Part shown: positions 60,401 through 64,000 of the stretch, piece by piece
Position numbering within the stretch: the stretch's first letter is position 1
Layout of the letters: the number at the start of each line of letters is the position of its first letter
Translations under genes and position numbers: made by a program
Notes under the pieces: generated by a model
What the model was told of the DNA's origin: nothing
Seen by the model: the letters and a program-made list of their open reading frames with translations, nothing else
The model's database searches: none
Source of the DNA: Galaxea fascicularis
Lineage: Eukaryota; Cnidaria; Anthozoa; Scleractinia; Euphylliidae
Assembly: GCA_948470475.1 (NCBI GenBank)
Contig: OX419335.1
Location: 29,408,191-29,472,190, forward strand
Reading direction: 5' to 3'
Length of the DNA: 64,000 bases

Positions 60401-62367
60401 ACCCCGTTAATGAAAACACCTACCATCAAAAACTTGTAAAAATATATAATTAATATGAGTAAATCTTAAATAACAAAGCTAATAATTCTCTGCTGTTCAA
60501 TGTAGCTAAAACGTTTCCTGATTTTTGAATATTTTGGTTCGCTGCAAATGTGGCTCTTTCAATATTATTGTCTATTTTCTCATGCTTCTGCAAAGCATCA
60601 CGTAAAAAAGTTCAACTCTAGTATACTGTTATCATAATTTTATAAATGAAAATTTTATCCAAAGTACCTAACTTTTTATCTTTTTGAACAGCTTTGTTAC
60701 ATTTTAATGCAAAAATAATGGCATTTTAACTTTGAGAAATGAGACATTAAAACACGCTGACTTCACCTCAGAATGCCGGAGATCGTGTTTCCGAGGACTA
60801 AAAATTCCAAAATTTTCCAGGGGAGGAATCCACCTACAGGGGCACCTCCTTCAGCAGTGCCTTTCATCAAACCTTGAAATGCCACTTTTAATGTGCTGTA
60901 AAACTTAACAAAACCAAGCTGAAGTCTTTTGACCCATGACCAAGCTATTGAAAGCCATGGGTCTGTCCCTGAGGTGATGTCAAAAACTGTTTTACAATGC
61001 AAAAATTTGTTCGAAACTGGAATGCAAATTAGCAGTTTGTCACATCATCTCAGAGAATCACACATGCCTCTCACTAGTTCAGCCGTGAGACAAATGATTG
61101 CCAACTTTGTCGACTTTACGCAACTTGCGTAGCCTGTAAGAAGCAAAATCACAGGGGTACAGTGTATGTGTAAAATATGATTTTTGTTGTGCAGGAATGT
61201 GATTTTTGTGAAATAAAAATTTTTATGTTATTGGCTATGAAGATTGTACTCTAACTGACAACCCCTTTATTGTTATTCATTTATAGATACATGTAAATAC
61301 TCACCAACAAATGGTCCCAGAGCGAAAATGCTTTACTCACCGGTGTCAAAAGCATGCAGATCATTGAGCCATCCACTATCCCTGCTCAGCCCACCAAAAA
61401 CATACAATTTGGAACCAACTGCAGCCACTGTAGCAGATGATCGAGCTGAAGGGAATTCACCTCCTGTTACAATCTTGCTCAGTGAATGAGAGTCTAAGAG
61501 ACACACAAAGCGATCAATTTCATCTTTCTTTACCAATGAAATTACCACGGTTAATGTGTTTTGTCCACACAGGCACTTCTTTTTATTTATTTAATCATTT
61601 AATTGTATCATCATTTATCATTATTATTATTATTGAGAGACATCCAGTCGTTGTTGTTGCCTTTTTCTCAGTCGTGTTGATTTAGCCTTAATCCTTTAGC
61701 TTGCAATTGTTGCCTCTGGCTAACATTTTCTCGATCGTCAAATTTATGCCCGACCGGGCGAGATGCACTTCACATCAAATTCTCCACCGTACGGAGCTAA
61801 CCTCTCATTCATCAAATGCCCGAAGCGGGGGTGATGGGTGCTCTTGGCTTCGACTGATACATAAGTTAACGTTTTTTTCGTGTTGATAATGAGCCGCACG
61901 GTTCTCGCTTGGGTCATAAGTGAAAGGGAAAAAATCGGTCCGTAACTTACAGTACGGGCCTCCAACTCGGTTAGTGAGAAGTATGTATCAGCATAACCTT
62001 GAAGGTGGGTACAATTAAGCAGTTAAGCTCACATGCAGCTTTTGCTTGAATGCATGCTTGGAGAGGCCAAATAACGACTGGTATTCTTTGAGCGAAGTTG
62101 GCTATACGTCTAAGACATAGAGAAACCAAAAGTTATTTTTTACTTACCAACATCGAAAATTAGAATTTCGTTGGATTCTGTAACTTCGCCTATGTCAGAA
62201 AGCCAGCGAACTCCGCCAAACACGTAAAGTTTGTTTCCCACCGCAGCCGCACAATGGCCGTCTCGGGATGGCAAGTTCGCGTCCATTTCCACTTTCTTCC
62301 ATTCAACGGTTATATCATTTAGGAGCTTTGTGCCATAACAAATTGGTGCCGAAGACTCATTTCCCAT
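57431..62367 (-). CDS. Six-kelch-repeat protein with acidic tail, complete, 7 coding exons
   Basis: Kelch repeats form a beta-propeller that binds other proteins; some relatives (KLHDC1/2) are substrate receptors of ubiquitin ligases and another (RABEPK) is a Rab9 effector. Which of these this is cannot be settled here. Minus-strand exons: 62148-62367, 61341-61493, 60044-60235, 58948-59100, 58615-58767, 58271-58444 and 57431-57603, 405 aa in all. Every internal junction is phase 1, and each of the first six exons carries one blade with its diglycine: LYVFGG, LYVFGG, ILFFGG, IIIFGG, VIVFGG and FVLYGG. Conserved W residues (EWKKV, QWQKI, TWEKL, EWITT, EWLQP) follow the pattern. The C-terminal exon is not kelch and ends in a Glu/Ser-rich acidic tail. 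The start is MGNESSAP; glycine at position 2 could allow myristoylation (inference). Confidence 0.85.
59636..59890 (+). mobile_element. SINE with tRNA-Ser/Leu-like head
   Basis: GCAGCGTGGCCGAGTGGTTA with GATTTGAAATC and GCAGGTTCAAATCCTG resembles a class II tRNA (TGA-like anticodon), but the anticodon stem is weak. It is followed by a SINE body (GTAAATAACCAACTGG, CCTGAAAAGCCCTGATGG). A truncated copy is at 26317. It lies in a kelch-gene intron. Confidence 0.6.
60300..61330. other. Kelch-gene intron 2, no bounded feature recognised
   Basis: This 850-base intron has AT-rich sequence and no open frame or repeat I can support. Confidence 0.4.
61735..61985. repeat. Palindromic element with CCGTAACTTACAG ends, copy 2 (diverged)
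   Basis: CTCGCTTGGGTCATAAGTGA, GGTCCGTAACTTACAGTACG and CTCGGTTAGTGAG match the right half of the element at 29160-29300. The left half has diverged. It lies in kelch-gene intron 1. Confidence 0.5.
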
Positions 62368-62533
62368 TTTTGGCTTGTTTGAAAGCAAAACTCGATAAAA
62401 GAGAACGAAAGTCAGCAATGTTCGATTTACCGATCGCGTGCGAATTTCAGAATTTGGCGGGAAGACGCAGTCTCCTAATAATGACTTTTACTCAACCAAT
62501 CAAAACACAGAAAGACAAATTGATATTTCCGAT
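62368..62533. promoter_or_regulatory. Shared bidirectional promoter, kelch gene and ADAL
   Basis: Only 166 bases separate the two divergent start codons. The stretch has GATCGCGTGCG and AACCAATCAAAAC (CCAAT), and no TATA box is evident. Shared control is inferred from the spacing. Confidence 0.6.
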
Positions 62534-63673
62534 ATGGCGGACGGCAGAAGCGCAGACGAGGGAAGAATACCCTTTGATTTCTTCAAGAAAATTCCAAAAA
62601 TCGTAAGTACTTCTCAGACTGAAAGCTTTTTAATTTAAAGCAGAGAAGACTCCGATACTTTTCCTCAAATAAATGCATTCTAAACTCTAAAACTTTTTTT
62701 GAAATGCTTCGACTCAAGCTCAACTTAATTTTTGCTGACCGCGGCTAAAATTAGCTTTAATTGTTTTCCAGTTGATTTTGCGACTTTAATAAAGCTTAAC
62801 TGAAGGGAAAGTGTTAATATTCTAGGAACTTCATGCCCACATAAACGGATCGATAAGTGCCGTGACGATCGAGAAGCTCATTCAAAGAAAGACTGCAAAC
62901 GAACGAAACTTGAACAGCTTGGTGTCACAGTGGGAGACAACGATTAAAAAAGGCGACAAGAGAACTCTAGAGGAGTAAGTCCCCAAACAGAAGCCACGGT
63001 GATGAGCACTAGTTTTACTAACCTACATGTAATATTAAAATAAGGTTTCCACCAGTTCTAAAACCCAAGAGTGTTGTGTGGCACAAGATGCCATTACCTG
63101 ATCAATATTTAAGACTAATCCATTTTTCTGAAATTTTCAAAACCAAAATGTCATTGAAGCTGAAATATCTTCACATTGAAGGCATAAAATCATGACCCGC
63201 TCTGACATAAGACTTGATTTACCACCCCTGGAATTTTTGGAAATTTTTGTCTTTGTACTTTTTTGGTCAAGGTGAAATCTCGCAATAATCAGTGTGCTGA
63301 GAGTTACAATTTAAGCTATAATTTAGTGGTCCCCTACATGTACTATTAGCAAAGGAAGAATTTTAATGTTTTTTTTCATTTTTCACTTTAGACTTTTCTC
63401 AGTCTTTTCAGTGACCTCCTCCACACCTGTTGGTGTCATTTATAGCATTACCCAGAAAATACCTTTAAAATTATTTATTATATTGTGTGGTCTAATGGTT
63501 CATAGTTCTCATTTTAGAAAAATTTGGTATTTCCCCTGGGGTGGTAAAGGCTGGTAGTTTTTCTGTTTATAACATTAACCTTAATTTTCTTTTCACCTTT
63601 CAATACTTACAGGTGTTTGGGAATGTTTGGAATTATTTATCAGCTTGTAGATGACACTGAAACAGTATTCCAG
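62534..63673 (+). CDS. ADAL: Adenosine deaminase-like protein (N6-methyl-AMP deaminase), 5' part
   Basis: ADAL/MAPDA proteins remove the amino or methylamino group from N6-methyl-AMP to give IMP, clearing modified nucleotides; they belong to the zinc-dependent adenosine deaminase superfamily. Exons found: 62534-62602, 62826-62974 and 63613-63673, in phase, 93 codons; the gene runs off the window. The peptide starts MADGRSADEGRIPFDFFKKI, then carries ELHAHINGSIS with the HxH pair that binds zinc in this family, followed by KKGDKRTLEE and CLGMFGIIYQLVDD. The match to the ADAL rather than the ADA branch rests on HAHINGSIS and the TLEE segment. The rest of the catalytic domain is outside the window. 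The start codon context ATGGCGGA also resembles a YY1 site. Confidence 0.85.
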
Positions 63674-64000
63674 GTAAAAGAAATAATGTGATTTGAACTA
63701 AAAAAAGTGCTTACTTCCTCCTTGCTTCCTCTTTTTGATATAAACCACAGTTGTACTGCATACGAATTTGTCCCAACTCCCTGAAATCTTTGCACACCTA
63801 CCGGGCATTCAGATTATTGAAATAGAGAGAGATAGTACTAAATAACTATAGTCGTCACATGGGACTTGGAGTATCTCCTCAGAAAGGAGAAGACACCCAG
63901 GGGTGCCTGTGCAGGTAATGATGGTCAGAGGTAGGGGACAAGTATTATATAGTGTGTGATTACAGAAAATATCCATACTGGCACCCCCTCCCCCCTGGAA

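Overview
This window looks like a piece of an animal nuclear genome, most likely an anthozoan cnidarian such as a stony coral. The evidence is many short exons with GT-AG introns, metazoan single-copy genes without bacterial features, an AT-rich non-coding background, and a dense load of small palindromic DNA elements and tRNA-headed SINEs. The species cannot be named from the sequence alone. Gene models were built by hand by joining exons across splice sites in a consistent reading phase; none has transcript support here.

Layout: (1) 560-3188, plus strand, a complete cyclin B gene (7 coding exons, 392 aa). (2) 3.6-6.6 kb, intergenic, holding one copy of a palindromic repeat family and a fold-back element. 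(3) 6687-14527, minus strand, proteasome subunit alpha type-1 (14 coding exons, 280 aa). (4) 14348-15496, a tandemly duplicated bidirectional promoter, one copy of which carries a 282-bp transposon insertion. (5) 15497-25550, plus strand, CCDC112 (12 coding exons, 478 aa). (6) 25.6-26.5 kb, a convergent intergenic strip with a palindromic element. (7) 27657-54238, minus strand, a long-tailed class I myosin of the Ie/If type (33 coding exons) with motor, IQ, TH1, TH2 and a C-terminal SH3 domain. (8) 54.2-57.4 kb, intergenic. (9) 57431-62367, minus strand, a six-kelch-repeat protein (405 aa) built from phase-1 exons. (10) 62534 to the window end, plus strand, the 5' part of ADAL (adenosine deaminase-like / N6-methyl-AMP deaminase), head-to-head with the kelch gene.

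The most unusual item is a single 2,040-base exon (31254-33293) inside the myosin gene. It is open throughout, has phase 2 at both ends, and joins in frame to the TH2 exon before it and the SH3 exon after it. Including it inserts 680 residues of Q/N/Y/H/S/T-rich low-complexity sequence with three YxxM motifs, a YVNL motif and an acidic patch; skipping it gives an ordinary 1,089-aa myosin Ie/If. The second theme is fold-back retroelement-like insertions: two copies (5615-5961 and 52364-52834) whose two arms match each other better than they match the other copy, each with a hammerhead-ribozyme-like core, plus an inverted SINE pair at about 46880-47140. The genes show no obvious operon-like functional link; the two head-to-head pairs (PSMA1/CCDC112 and kelch/ADAL) probably share promoters.
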